Shown here: piece by piece, positions 17,711-26,616 of the stretch | How the letters are laid out: each line of letters starts with the position of its first letter | How positions within the stretch are numbered: the stretch's first letter is position 1 | From: an uncultured Acidobacteriota bacterium | GTDB taxonomy: Bacteria > Acidobacteriota > UBA6911 > RPQK01 > JAJDTT01 | Assembly: GCA_951812665.1 (NCBI GenBank) | Contig: CATOST010000002.1 | Span: 57,133 to 121,132, forward strand | Reading direction: 5' to 3' | DNA length: 64,000 nucleotides | Notes under the pieces: model-generated | What the model was told of the DNA's origin: nothing | Seen by the model: only the letters and a program-made list of their open reading frames with translations | Database searches by the model: none | Made by a program: the position numbers and the translations under genes

Positions 17711-19495
17711 GTGTCGGACCTGCGAAAGCTGATTCCCTATATCCTGCCGACGGCCCATTGGCTCCTGCTGGGCTTTCTGCTGCTGTTCGTCAGCGGCGGT
17801 CTGGACGGTCTCATCACGGTGCTCCTGAAGCCGATTTTCGACCAGCTGGCTCCCACCGCAGGGACGGTTGAGGCGGTCCATGCCAAGTTCGCTTTTCTGC
17901 AGGAATATCTGGGCCTGGGAGGGAACAGCCTCCGCCGAATCGCATTTCTCCTGGTCGGGTTGTCCCTCCTCAAGGCGTTCCTGCTCTATTTTGCCGAATA
18001 CCTCATGAGCTACAGTGGCCAGAATGTGGTGGCCCGCTTGAGAAATCGTCTCTACGGGCGCCTGCTTCATCAGTCCGCCGCCTTCTTCTCGGATCAACCC
18101 ACCGGACAGCTCATGTCCCGGGTGCTCAACGACACGGAACGGTTGCTGGAAGCGGCCAGCAAGTCCCTGACCGATTTTCTGCGTCAGGTTTTCCTCTTGT
18201 TGTTCTTTCTGGGACTGATCTTCTACATCAATTGGCAGTTGTCCCTGCTGGCGTTGCTCATGGCTCCGGTAGTGCTGGGGCTGGCGACACGCCTGGGACG
18301 GAAGATGCGGGGCGTCGGCCACGAGAGCCAGGAAAACCTGGCGCGACTCTCCCAATTGTTGCAGGAGACGTTGGCCGGCCAGAAGATCGTCCAGGCCTTC
18401 GGAATGGAGAACTACGAGAAGAAACGCTTTCGCCGTGCCATCGGAGATCTGGTCCACGCCAATCTCAAGGGGGCCCGGCTCTCGGCCCTGGCGTCGCCCC
18501 TGGTCGAGTTCCTCGGGTACGCCTCCTTCGTGCCGTTCCTGTTCTACGCCAACCGGCAGGTTCAGGAAGGACTGGGAATCGGGGTCCTGGTGGTTTTCCT
18601 GGCGGCCCTGTTTCGCCTTTACGAGCCGGTCAGAAAGCTCTCCAGAATGCATCTGCACTTCCAACAGGCGTTCGCCTCCTCCAGCCGGATTTTCGACTTG
18701 CTGGGCTCTCGAGTCGGGGTGGCGGACATCCCCGCGGCCATTGAAATCGACCCCTTCGTCCGTTCCATTGCCTTCGAGAAGGTGTCGTTCCGCTACCGGC
18801 AGGGCGACGTTCCCGTGCTCCGTCAGATCGACCTGAACCTGGCCCGCGGAGAGATCCTGGCACTGGTGGGGACCAGCGGAGCCGGCAAGAGTACTCTGGC
18901 CAGTCTTCTTCCCCGTTTCCATGACCCTTCTTCGGGCCGGATCTCCATTGACGGCACCGACATCCGGACGGTGTCCCTTCGGTCCCTGCGGCGGCAGATC
19001 GCCCTCGTCCCCCAGGAGACCTTTCTGTTCGACGACACGATCCGAAACAATATCGCGTATGGTCGCCCTGACTGCGATGATGCCCAGGTCAGAAGAGCGG
19101 CCCGAATGGCATTCATCCATGACTTTGTCGAAACCTTGCCCGCGGGCTATGAAACCCGTATCGGCGAGCGGGGAACACGACTCTCCGGGGGTCAGCGCCA
19201 GCGGGTTGCCATTGCCCGGGCGCTGGTCAAGGATGCCCCGATCCTGATTCTGGACGAGGCGACCTCCGCCCTCGACGCCGAGTCGGAGCGGCTGGTCCAG
19301 GAAGCACTTCTGAACCTCCTCCGGGAGAGGACCGCTCTGATCATCGCTCACCGTCTGTCGACGGTGCTCCTGGCGGATCGGATCGCACTCATGGAGGAGG
19401 GGCGGATTGTGGAAGTGGGAGACCACGACACGCTGCTGGAGCGTTCCGCCTCTTACCGCAGGCTGCACCGGCTGCAGTTGGAACCGCAAGCATGA
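17711..19495 (+). CDS. msbA: MsbA-type lipid flippase, ABC half-transporter
   Basis: The 594-residue protein is a fused type IV ABC exporter: six membrane helices in the first 320 residues (for example WLLLGFLLLFVSGGLDG and FLLLFFLGLIFYINW) and a C-terminal ATPase. The ATPase has Walker A GTSGAGKST (about 386), Q-loop VPQETFLFDD, signature [15 protein letters not shown] (about 490), Walker B ILILDEATSALD and H-loop IIAHRLSTV. The N-terminal architecture and length match MsbA, which flips lipid A-core across the inner membrane; other exporters of the family cannot be excluded. It starts at GTG 17711, with no good ribosome binding site. The nearby Kdo genes support an LPS role. Confidence 0.82.
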   Translation: MSDLRKLIPYILPTAHWLLLGFLLLFVSGGLDGLITVLLKPIFDQLAPTAGTVEAVHAKFAFLQEYLGLGGNSLRRIAFLLVGLSLLKAFLLYFAEYLMSYSGQNVVARLRNRLYGRLLHQSAAFFSDQPTGQLMSRVLNDTERLLEAASKSLTDFLRQVFLLLFFLGLIFYINWQLSLLALLMAPVVLGLATRLGRKMRGVGHESQENLARLSQLLQETLAGQKIVQAFGMENYEKKRFRRAIGDLVHANLKGARLSALASPLVEFLGYASFVPFLFYANRQVQEGLGIGVLVVFLAALFRLYEPVRKLSRMHLHFQQAFASSSRIFDLLGSRVGVADIPAAIEIDPFVRSIAFEKVSFRYRQGDVPVLRQIDLNLARGEILALVGTSGAGKSTLASLLPRFHDPSSGRISIDGTDIRTVSLRSLRRQIALVPQETFLFDDTIRNNIAYGRPDCDDAQVRRAARMAFIHDFVETLPAGYETRIGERGTRLSGGQRQRVAIARALVKDAPILILDEATSALDAESERLVQEALLNLLRERTALIIAHRLSTVLLADRIALMEEGRIVEVGDHDTLLERSASYRRLHRLQLEPQA

Positions 19496-19520
19496 AAGCC
19501 ATGAAATCATCGGAGGATCC

Positions 19521-20393
19521 ATGTACAGCATGACCGGATTCGGACAGGCCGAGGCGGCGTTCGAGACCATGGACGTCTCGGTGGAAGTCCGGACCCTAAA
19601 CAACCGGTACCTGAACCTGAAGCTGAGGCTCCCGCACGGAGCCAGGTTCCTGGAAGCTCGAATGCGCCGGCTGGTCCGGGAAAAGCTGAGCCGGGGACGA
19701 GTGGACCTGACACTGGAGATCGCCTGGAAATCCGGGACCCGCTACCGGATCGACGATGACTTGGTGAAAAACTACCTGACGATGGTGGAGCATCTCCGAT
19801 CCCTGGGGGTCGGCGGAGAGCTGGACGCGGCCGACTGTCTGCGGCTGTCCGGCACCCTGGTTGCCAACCAGCCGGCGGACGAGATCCGCCCCTTCTCCGA
19901 TGATCTGCTGGCAGTGGCCGGCGAGGCCCTGGATCGGGTGGTGGACGCGCGCCGGGCCGAGGGAGCGCGGCTGTTCGAGGACCTGACGGCGCGGATCCAG
20001 ACCCTTGAAGGGACGGTGAAGGATATCGAAGGACACGCTCCGGAGGTGTTCGAGCAGGCTCGCGCCAAGTTGAAGAAACGCCTGGATGAGATGAACCTCT
20101 CCATAGCGCCCGACTCGGGCCGCCTGGCGGAAGAGATCGCGTACTACGCCGCCCGGGCGGAGATCTCCGAGGAGGTCACCCGCATGAGCAGCCATCTGGT
20201 TCGTTTCTCCGAGCAACTCCTGGCGCCGGGATCCGAAACCCGGGGCAAGAATCTGGATTTCCTGTGCCAGGAAATGAACCGGGAAGTGACGACCATCCTG
20301 GCCAAGAGCTCTTTGCCCCAGGTCTCGAGCCTGGCCCTGGAGGCGAAGGGCGAGGTCGAGAAGATCCGGGAACAAGTACAGAATGTAGAATAA
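19521..20393 (+). CDS. yicC: YicC family endoribonuclease-like protein
   Basis: The 290-residue protein begins with the hallmark MYSMTGFGQAE and continues with VEVRTLNNRYLNLKLRLP; the C-terminal DUF1732 part holds LAEEIAYYAARAEISEEVTRMSSHL and the highly conserved GKNLDFLCQEMNREVTTI. YicC proteins are RNases acting on small RNAs and mRNA stability. ATG 19521 follows CGGAGGATCC, a clear ribosome binding site, so the longer upstream frame is rejected. The order yicC-gmk-rpoZ-coaBC is common in bacteria and supports all four calls. Confidence 0.93.
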   Translation: MYSMTGFGQAEAAFETMDVSVEVRTLNNRYLNLKLRLPHGARFLEARMRRLVREKLSRGRVDLTLEIAWKSGTRYRIDDDLVKNYLTMVEHLRSLGVGGELDAADCLRLSGTLVANQPADEIRPFSDDLLAVAGEALDRVVDARRAEGARLFEDLTARIQTLEGTVKDIEGHAPEVFEQARAKLKKRLDEMNLSIAPDSGRLAEEIAYYAARAEISEEVTRMSSHLVRFSEQLLAPGSETRGKNLDFLCQEMNREVTTILAKSSLPQVSSLALEAKGEVEKIREQVQNVE

Positions 20394-20452
20394 CGGTCCG
20401 GTGTCCGGAAACCCGGCCGATCATCGAGAATATCAGAGGCGATAGGCACGGC

Positions 20453-21070
20453 ATGGCAGGCAGATTGATCGTCATGAGCGGCCCCTCGGGAGCCGGAAAG
20501 ACCAGTCTGGGCCGGGCCTTGGTCGAGCAGGTCGACGGCATCCGCTTCTCCGTCAGTCACACCACGCGGCGGCCCCGGCAAGGCGAGCGTCACGGCGTCG
20601 AATATTTTTTCGTCTCGGAGCGCGAATTTCGCGGCATGGTGGCCCGCGATCGGTTCCTGGAGCATGCTCGCGTGCATGGTCACTATTACGGCACGGACCG
20701 GACCTGGGTCAGAGATTGCCTCGGTGCGGGACAGGACGTGTTGCTGGACATCGACGTTCAAGGGGCGCGTCAGATCATGGAGCAGGTCCCGGACGCGCTG
20801 ACGATCTTGATCCTGCCGCCTTCCCGGAAGGAACTGGAGCGCCGCCTGACCGACAGGGGGCAGGACCGCCTGGCGGTCATCCGGCGGCGCATGGAGCGGG
20901 CGGCCGAGGAGGTTGGAGCCTACGAACAGTACCGATACGCTATAATAAATGATTCCCTTGAGGACGCCTTGCTGGAGTTGAAGTCGGTGGTCGGTTCCGA
21001 TTCCGGCGGCTCGGTCCGGTACACCAGGCGGATCCAAGAGGTAATCAGAAACTTCAAGGAGGCCCGATGA
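20453..21070 (+). CDS. gmk: Guanylate kinase
   Basis: A 205-residue P-loop kinase that converts GMP to GDP with ATP. The P-loop GPSGAGKTSL is at residues 10-19, followed by SVSHTTRRPRQGERHGVEYFFVS, the GMP-binding segment with conserved Arg and Tyr, and the lid region with LLDIDVQGARQIM. The start at 20453 is chosen for family length; the reading frame is open further upstream inside yicC. Its stop overlaps the rpoZ start as ATGA, so the two are translationally coupled. Confidence 0.96.
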   Translation: MAGRLIVMSGPSGAGKTSLGRALVEQVDGIRFSVSHTTRRPRQGERHGVEYFFVSEREFRGMVARDRFLEHARVHGHYYGTDRTWVRDCLGAGQDVLLDIDVQGARQIMEQVPDALTILILPPSRKELERRLTDRGQDRLAVIRRRMERAAEEVGAYEQYRYAIINDSLEDALLELKSVVGSDSGGSVRYTRRIQEVIRNFKEAR

Positions 21071-21300
21071 TCATAGACATTCCCGACGAATACGACAGCA
21101 AGTTTCGATTTATTCTGGTCGCGGCCGAGAGGGCCAAGCAACTTCAGAACGGCTATCCTCCCATGATCGACGAGAAGTCCCCGAAGCCGGCCTACATCGC
21201 CATCCGGGAAGCGCAACAGGGACTCATCACCTGGGAAATCCTGGAAGAAGCGGACGAGGACGCGCTCGAGGCCGAATACGACGGCAGGGAAGACTACTGA
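21067..21300 (+). CDS. rpoZ: RNA polymerase omega subunit
   Basis: A 77-residue protein with the omega pattern: YDSKFRFILVAAERAKQLQNG near the N-terminus, then KSPKPAYIAIREAQQGLITWEI and an acidic tail. Omega helps fold beta-prime and assemble RNA polymerase. It overlaps gmk by four bases and is followed six bases later by coaBC. The gmk-rpoZ-coaBC order is the standard arrangement. Confidence 0.93.
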   Translation: MIIDIPDEYDSKFRFILVAAERAKQLQNGYPPMIDEKSPKPAYIAIREAQQGLITWEILEEADEDALEAEYDGREDY

Positions 21301-21306
21301 TATCCC

Positions 21307-22512
21307 ATGCGAATCGTTCTGGGGGTCACCGGCTGCATCGCGGCCTATAAATCCGCCGTCATCCTGAGATTGCTTCAGGAGGGAGGCTGTGAGGTGCTCC
21401 CGGTGATGACCGAGCATGCCCAGAGATTCCTGGGACCGTTGACCCTGGAAAAGCTCTCGGGCAACCGCGTCGTGGGCAGTCTGTTCCGGGATTCCTCGAC
21501 GGCCATCGAACATATCTCCCTGGCGCGCAGCAGCGACCTGTTGCTGGTGGCGCCGGCGACGGCCAACACTCTGGCCAAGTTCGCCCACGGCATCGGCGAC
21601 GACTTCCTGAGCACTCTCTACATTTCCACCGTCACTCCCACCGTCGTGGCTCCCGCCATGAACGTCGAGATGTGGCGGCACCCCGCGACGCAATCCAATC
21701 TGGAGATTCTGCGCGGGCGCGGAGTCTCCATGGTGGAGCCGGAAGCGGGCTACCTGGCCTGTGGAGAAGTGGGGGAGGGACGTCTGGCCGCACCGGAGGT
21801 CATTGTCGAACGGTCACTTCGGATCCTGAGCCGAGGGAAGGAACTGGAAGGCAGACGGGTGCTCGTCAGCGCCGGTCCCACGGTCGAAGACATCGATCCG
21901 GTCCGGTTCCTCTCGAACCGATCCTCGGGGAAGATGGGATACGCCATCGCCGCGGAGGCCCAGACCCGCGGCGCTGGCGTCACCCTGGTCTCGGGGCCGA
22001 CCCATCTGAACCCGCCGCCGGGGGTGGAACTGATTTCCGTCCGGTCGGCCGAGGAGATGGCCACCGCCGTCGGGGGCCGCTTCGCCCGGTCGGAGATCCT
22101 GATCATGGCCGCCGCGGTGGGAGACTTCGCACCGGCCCGCCGTTGTCGGGAAAAGATCAAGAAGGACCGAGCGAGTTTCGGCACCCTCCAGCTGCGCCCG
22201 GTTCGGGACATCCTCTTGGAGTTGGGGGAGAAGAAACGGGCCGGTCAGTTCCTGGTGGGCTTCGCCGCCGAGTCCGGCGATCTGCGGCAGAATGCGCTCG
22301 GAAAACTGCGCCGGAAACGGCTGGACCTGATCGTCGCCAACGACATCTCCCATCCCGATCGAGGCTTTGCGTCCGACTACAATCAGGTGCTGCTGCTGGA
22401 TCCGGAGGGAGGGGAAGAGAATTCTCCTCTGCTCCCCAAGACACGGGTGGCGGCCTTCCTGTGGGATCGAATCCAGGACCGGCTGGCCTCCCGCCCGGTT
22501 CAGGTCGCGTGA
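21307..22512 (+). CDS. coaBC: Phosphopantothenoylcysteine synthetase/decarboxylase
   Basis: The 401-residue bifunctional coenzyme A enzyme. The N-terminal flavoprotein decarboxylase (CoaC) shows GVTGCIAAYKS, AIEHISLARSSDLLLVAPATANT with the active His, APAMNVEMW and GYLACGEVGEGRLA with the catalytic cysteine. The C-terminal synthetase (CoaB) shows VLVSAGPTVEDIDPVRFLSN, SSGKMGYAIA, AAVGDFAP and the KIKK motif. It ligates cysteine to phosphopantothenate using CTP and decarboxylates the product. Normal length, in an operon with gmk and rpoZ. Confidence 0.95.
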   Translation: MRIVLGVTGCIAAYKSAVILRLLQEGGCEVLPVMTEHAQRFLGPLTLEKLSGNRVVGSLFRDSSTAIEHISLARSSDLLLVAPATANTLAKFAHGIGDDFLSTLYISTVTPTVVAPAMNVEMWRHPATQSNLEILRGRGVSMVEPEAGYLACGEVGEGRLAAPEVIVERSLRILSRGKELEGRRVLVSAGPTVEDIDPVRFLSNRSSGKMGYAIAAEAQTRGAGVTLVSGPTHLNPPPGVELISVRSAEEMATAVGGRFARSEILIMAAAVGDFAPARRCREKIKKDRASFGTLQLRPVRDILLELGEKKRAGQFLVGFAAESGDLRQNALGKLRRKRLDLIVANDISHPDRGFASDYNQVLLLDPEGGEENSPLLPKTRVAAFLWDRIQDRLASRPVQVA

Positions 22513-22525
22513 GCATGAAGGCGTC

Positions 22526-23416
22526 GTGGCCAAGGTAGGATTCGTCGCCCTGATCGGTCGCCCCAACTCGGGGAAGTCCAGCCTTCTGAACCGCCTCATT
22601 CGATCCAAGGTCTCCATCGTCAGCGACAAGCCCCAGACCACGAGACACCGGATTCTGGGCGTCCTGACCCAGCCGGGATCCCAGATCATCTTCGTGGATA
22701 CTCCCGGAGTCCATCGCCCCGGCTATCGGCTCAATGAAAGGATGATGGGCGCGGTCTACGAGGCGCTGAGGTCGGTTGACCTGGTGCTCCACATGGTGGA
22801 TGCTTCTCAGCGTTTCGGGAAGGGCGAGAAATACGTCCTGGATCTGATTGGCCGGATCCGGCAACCTGCGATCCTCCTGCTCAACAAGGTCGACATCATC
22901 AACAAGGGGCGATTGCTTCCCGTGATGGACTTCTACCACCGGCACCACGGCTATCGGGAGATCATCCCCATCTCGGCTCTCAAGGGGGACAACCTGGCGG
23001 TCCTGCTGGACCGGATCGCCGAGAACCTGCCCGAACGGGAGTTCGAGTTTCCGACCGATTACCTGACGGACCAACCGGAGCGGTCCCTGGTCGGCGAGCT
23101 CATCCGCGAGAAGGTGTTGGATTGCACCCGGCAGGAACTTCCCTATTCCACGGCTGTCCTGGTGGAGGAGTTCGACGAAGGCCGGCGGGCCGCCGGCCTG
23201 GTCGTGATCCGGGCCTCCATCATGGTGGAGAAGCAGAGTCAGAAGAAGATCGTCGTGGGCCGGGCGGGCCGCATGATCAAGACCATCGGGACGCGGGCCC
23301 GCAAGGAGATCCAGCGCTTCCTGGGCGTTCGCAGGGTAGCCCTTGAGCTGCAGGTCAGGGTCGCTCCCGAGTGGAGGAACCGGGAGGGACTCCTGGATCA
23401 GCTCGGGGTGGTCTAG
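22526..23416 (+). CDS. era: GTPase Era
   Basis: The 296-residue GTPase has G1 [11 protein letters not shown]2 PQTTRHRI, G3 DTPGVH, G4 NKVD and G5 SALKG, followed by the C-terminal KH domain with [21 protein letters not shown]. Era binds the 3' end of 16S rRNA and acts in 30S maturation. The start is taken at GTG 22526, five bases after GAAGG; the frame is open upstream but overlaps coaBC there. It begins 13 bases after the coaBC stop. Confidence 0.95.
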   Translation: MAKVGFVALIGRPNSGKSSLLNRLIRSKVSIVSDKPQTTRHRILGVLTQPGSQIIFVDTPGVHRPGYRLNERMMGAVYEALRSVDLVLHMVDASQRFGKGEKYVLDLIGRIRQPAILLLNKVDIINKGRLLPVMDFYHRHHGYREIIPISALKGDNLAVLLDRIAENLPEREFEFPTDYLTDQPERSLVGELIREKVLDCTRQELPYSTAVLVEEFDEGRRAAGLVVIRASIMVEKQSQKKIVVGRAGRMIKTIGTRARKEIQRFLGVRRVALELQVRVAPEWRNREGLLDQLGVV

Positions 23417-23502
23417 CTCCTAGCGTCGCCGTCCGCCGGATGCATTTTTGCCACCAGCTCGTAGTAAACTGAAACCACGACCTCCCGGAGGGTTCGTCCT
23501 GC

Positions 23503-24162
23503 ATGCGTGAACTGATCCAGCAACTGAATTTTTTCGGCGAGTTGGGGGTCACCCACCTCAACCTCGAGAACCTGAATCGGACTCCGACTCTAGAGGAGAT
23601 TCGCGAGGAGATCGGGGACTGCAAGAGGTGCAAACTGCACCGGGGACGCCGCAACATCGTGTTCGGAGTCGGAAACCCCGAAGCCGACCTCATGTTCGTG
23701 GGAGAGGCTCCGGGAGCCGATGAAGATGCCCAGGGGATTCCCTTCGTGGGCCGGGCCGGTCAACTGCTGACCCGCATCATCGAGGCCATCGGCCTGCAAC
23801 GGGAACAGGTCTATATCGCCAATATCCTCAAATGCCGGCCTCCCAGAAACCGGGACCCCGAAAGGGACGAGGTCGAATCGTGCGAGGGTTTCCTGTTTCA
23901 GCAGATCCAAGCCATCGATCCGATGCTGGTCGTGGCCCTGGGCAGGTACGCGGCTCAGACTCTGCTTCAGAACCAGACCGCCATTTCCCGAATGCGAGGC
24001 AAGTTTTTCCCCTACCGGGGAGGGCTCCTGATTCCCACGTTTCACCCCTCCTATCTGCTTCGCAACCCGCGCGCCAAACGGCAGGTCTGGGAGGACATGA
24101 AGGCGATCCGGGCCAAGCTGACCGAACTGGGAAGTACCTACTACGCGCCCGGACCCCGGTAG
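23503..24162 (+). CDS. Family 4 uracil-DNA glycosylase (iron-sulfur)
   Basis: A 219-residue UDG of the thermostable, Fe-S family. Four cysteines that ligate the 4Fe-4S cluster are visible: two in CKRCKLHRG, one in ILKCRPP and one in VESCEGF. The uracil pocket motif [23 protein letters not shown] and the C-terminal HPSYLLR motif are present. It removes uracil from DNA to start base excision repair. The first 35 residues are an extra helix ([13 protein letters not shown]) that family members often have. ATG 23503 follows CCCGGAGGG at a somewhat long distance. Confidence 0.93.
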   Translation: MRELIQQLNFFGELGVTHLNLENLNRTPTLEEIREEIGDCKRCKLHRGRRNIVFGVGNPEADLMFVGEAPGADEDAQGIPFVGRAGQLLTRIIEAIGLQREQVYIANILKCRPPRNRDPERDEVESCEGFLFQQIQAIDPMLVVALGRYAAQTLLQNQTAISRMRGKFFPYRGGLLIPTFHPSYLLRNPRAKRQVWEDMKAIRAKLTELGSTYYAPGPR

Positions 24163-24245
24163 TCTGCTCGATCCCCGCCCGGGATCGGTCTTGGCCGGAT
24201 CGAGGCCAGAACTGACTGGGCGTTTCGCACTTGCCCGAGTTTCTC

Positions 24246-26531
24246 ATGGCCGCTAACCTCCACCTCAGGTCCGGCCGAGACCCTGAGCGAGACCGGAAGG
24301 TCCAGGTTGCGGTCCCCCTCCCTCTCTTCCAGGAGTTCACCTACCGGGTCCCGGATCGGATGGAGAAGGTGCCGGCCGCCGGCACCCGGGTCCTGGTCCC
24401 CTTCGGCCATCGGAAGCTGGTCGGCATCGTCGTCGACGGTTCGCCGCCGGTCACCGATCTGGAGCTGAAGGATCTGGAGCGGGTTCTGGATCGGGAGCCC
24501 ATCCTTTCTCCCCAGCTATTGAATCTCGGCCAATGGGTGGCACGCTACTATTTCTCCCCCCTGGGTGAGGTGCTGCAAAGCATGCTTCCCCCGGGCCTGA
24601 TGTCGAAACCTGCCTCGTCGGTCTCCCGGGCGTGGCCGGTCAAAACCAGGATGTCGATTTGGAGCACCGACCCTTCCCGTGGACCCGATCTGACGCCGCG
24701 GCAACGGGAGCTTCTGGCTCTGCTGGCCGCCCGCAAGCTCCCGCTACCGGTATCCCGATTCGTGCGGGAGGCCGGCTCCACCCACCGCACGCTGAAAGCG
24801 TTGGCGGCTCGGGGCGCCCTGGTGCTGAAACCGGAGCGCGTCTACCGCTCTCCGTGGCTTGATTCGGACCCGCCTCCGCCGGTCACCCGTCATTCGTTGA
24901 ATCCGGATCAGAGCAGGATCCTGGAAGAGATCCGAAGGCGGCTGACCAGCGGCGGATTTCACAGCATGCTCATCCATGGAATTACGGGAAGCGGAAAGAC
25001 GGAGGTCTATCTCAACGCCATTTCCCAGGTGGTTCGATCCGGCGGAAGCGCCTTGATTCTGGTGCCCGAAATCGGACTGACCCCCCAGATCTCGAATCAG
25101 TTCCGGGGCTGGTTCGGTTCGGAGGTGGCCATTCTTCACAGCGGCCTCTCGGAGGGGGAGAGATTCGACCAATGGTTGCGTATTCGGGAGGGAAAGGCCC
25201 GGGTCGTGATCGGCACCCGGTCTTCGGTTTTCGCTCCCGTACCCGATCTCAGAATCGCCATCGTCGACGAGGAGCACGACTCATCCTACAAGCAGGGGGA
25301 AATGCCGAGATATCACGCCCGGGACACGGCGTTGAAGCGGGGGCAGTTGGAGCAGGCCCTGGTGGTGCTGGGCAGCGCCACGCCGCAGTTGGAGATCTAC
25401 CACGGTTCCCGGGACCGGGGACGTCCCCGGGCGGAGATTCTCCCTCGCAGGGTCCTGGACCGCTCCCTGCCCCAGGTTAAGGTCGTGGATATGAGGCTGG
25501 AGTTCCAGAAACACGGCAAGGCGTTGATCCTCTCGGACCTGCTGAGATGTTCACTCCAGGAGAGTCTCGACTGCGGCGACCAGGCGCTGCTGTTGCTGAA
25601 TCGCCGCGGCTACTCCTCGTCCCTGCTCTGCCGGAGTTGCGGGAGCACCGAGAACTGCCGGAACTGCAGCATCAGCCTGACCTACCATCGAGACCGGAAT
25701 CGGCTCCTCTGCCACTATTGCGGGTTTACGCGTTCGCTCCCCACCCGCTGCCGGGAGTGCGGCAAGCGGTACATTCACCTCTTGGGGGAAGGGACCGAGA
25801 AGGTGCAGGAGGCAATTCAGGATCTGTTTCCCGAAGCCCGCGTGGGCCGGCTGGACCGGGATACGGTTCGGCGCAAAGGACGCCTGCAACAGATCCTGTC
25901 GGATTTTCGCCGGGGGCGGACCGATATTCTGGTGGGCACGCAGATGATCGCCAAGGGGCACGATTTCCCCGGCGTCACGCTGGTCGGCGTCCTGAGCGCG
26001 GACCAGGGCCTGAGACTGCCCGACTTCCGGGCCGCCGAACGGACCTTCCAACTCCTGACCCAGGTCGCGGGCCGGGCCGGACGAGGGGAGCGGGCCGGCC
26101 GCGTCGTCATCCAGACCTATTACCCCAACCACTACAGTCTCAAGGCGGCTCGCCGACAGGACTACGCTCTGTTCTTTCAGGAAGAGATCGAGTTCCGCCG
26201 CCGCTTCCAATACCCTCCGTTCTCGGCCCTGGTCAGCCTCCTGGTTCAGGGCAGGGACCGAAATTCGACCCTGGACTTGGCCAACCGACTCGGCCGGAGG
26301 CTGTTGGCGCACCGAAAGCGAGTCTCCGCGCAACAGCGGCTCCGTATTCTGGGGCCGGCTCCGGCTCCACTGGAGCGGATCAAGGGGGAATACCGTTTCC
26401 AGATTCTGATCAAGGCCGTCCGCCGGTCGGAGGCCTTGGGAATCGTCCGTTCGAGCCGGGAGGATCTCTCCCGGAAAGGGGTCAGCTTGAAGAAGGTCTC
26501 CGTAGATGTGGACCCGGTGAACCTGATGTGA
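24246..26531 (+). CDS. priA: Primosomal protein N' (replication restart helicase PriA)
   Basis: The protein of about 761 residues has the PriA layout: N-terminal 3'-DNA-binding domain (VAVPLPLFQEFTYRVPDRM, GTRVLVPFGHRKLVGIV), helicase core with Walker A GITGSGKTEVYL (about 245) and the DEAH-type box VDEEHDSSYKQ (about 339), a zinc-binding insertion with eight cysteines in four CxxC pairs (about 461-505), and the C-terminal helicase motifs GTQMIAKGHDFPGVTLV and LLTQVAGRAGRG. It reloads the replisome at stalled forks. ATG 24246 is used; a TTG at 24231 would add five residues. Confidence 0.94.
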   Translation: MAANLHLRSGRDPERDRKVQVAVPLPLFQEFTYRVPDRMEKVPAAGTRVLVPFGHRKLVGIVVDGSPPVTDLELKDLERVLDREPILSPQLLNLGQWVARYYFSPLGEVLQSMLPPGLMSKPASSVSRAWPVKTRMSIWSTDPSRGPDLTPRQRELLALLAARKLPLPVSRFVREAGSTHRTLKALAARGALVLKPERVYRSPWLDSDPPPPVTRHSLNPDQSRILEEIRRRLTSGGFHSMLIHGITGSGKTEVYLNAISQVVRSGGSALILVPEIGLTPQISNQFRGWFGSEVAILHSGLSEGERFDQWLRIREGKARVVIGTRSSVFAPVPDLRIAIVDEEHDSSYKQGEMPRYHARDTALKRGQLEQALVVLGSATPQLEIYHGSRDRGRPRAEILPRRVLDRSLPQVKVVDMRLEFQKHGKALILSDLLRCSLQESLDCGDQALLLLNRRGYSSSLLCRSCGSTENCRNCSISLTYHRDRNRLLCHYCGFTRSLPTRCRECGKRYIHLLGEGTEKVQEAIQDLFPEARVGRLDRDTVRRKGRLQQILSDFRRGRTDILVGTQMIAKGHDFPGVTLVGVLSADQGLRLPDFRAAERTFQLLTQVAGRAGRGERAGRVVIQTYYPNHYSLKAARRQDYALFFQEEIEFRRRFQYPPFSALVSLLVQGRDRNSTLDLANRLGRRLLAHRKRVSAQQRLRILGPAPAPLERIKGEYRFQILIKAVRRSEALGIVRSSREDLSRKGVSLKKVSVDVDPVNLM

Positions 26532-26536
26532 GTTCT

Positions 26537-26564
26537 GATCGCCCGAACGAGGGTCGCCCCTACG
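26537..26564 (+). repeat. REP-like palindrome, copy c
   Basis: GATCGCCCGAACGAGGGTCG followed by CCCCTACG. The final GGGTCGCCCCTACG matches the ends of the copies at 9988-10013 and 17669-17694. It follows the priA stop directly and could act as a 3' hairpin. Confidence 0.5.
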
Positions 26565-26580
26565 TCTGTCTCTCCTCAAA

Positions 26581-26610
26581 TTGGAACCGCTTCCGGGCAG
26601 GAGCTACAAT
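26581..26610 (+). promoter_or_regulatory. Promoter of the GTPase/DUF697 gene, possibly leaderless
   Basis: TTGGAA at 26581-26586 and TACAAT at 26605-26610 are 18 bases apart. Transcription would begin about seven bases after the -10 box, which is the ATG at 26617 itself, and no ribosome binding site precedes that ATG. This suggests a leaderless transcript. Confidence 0.45.
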
Positions 26611-26616
26611 TGACCC

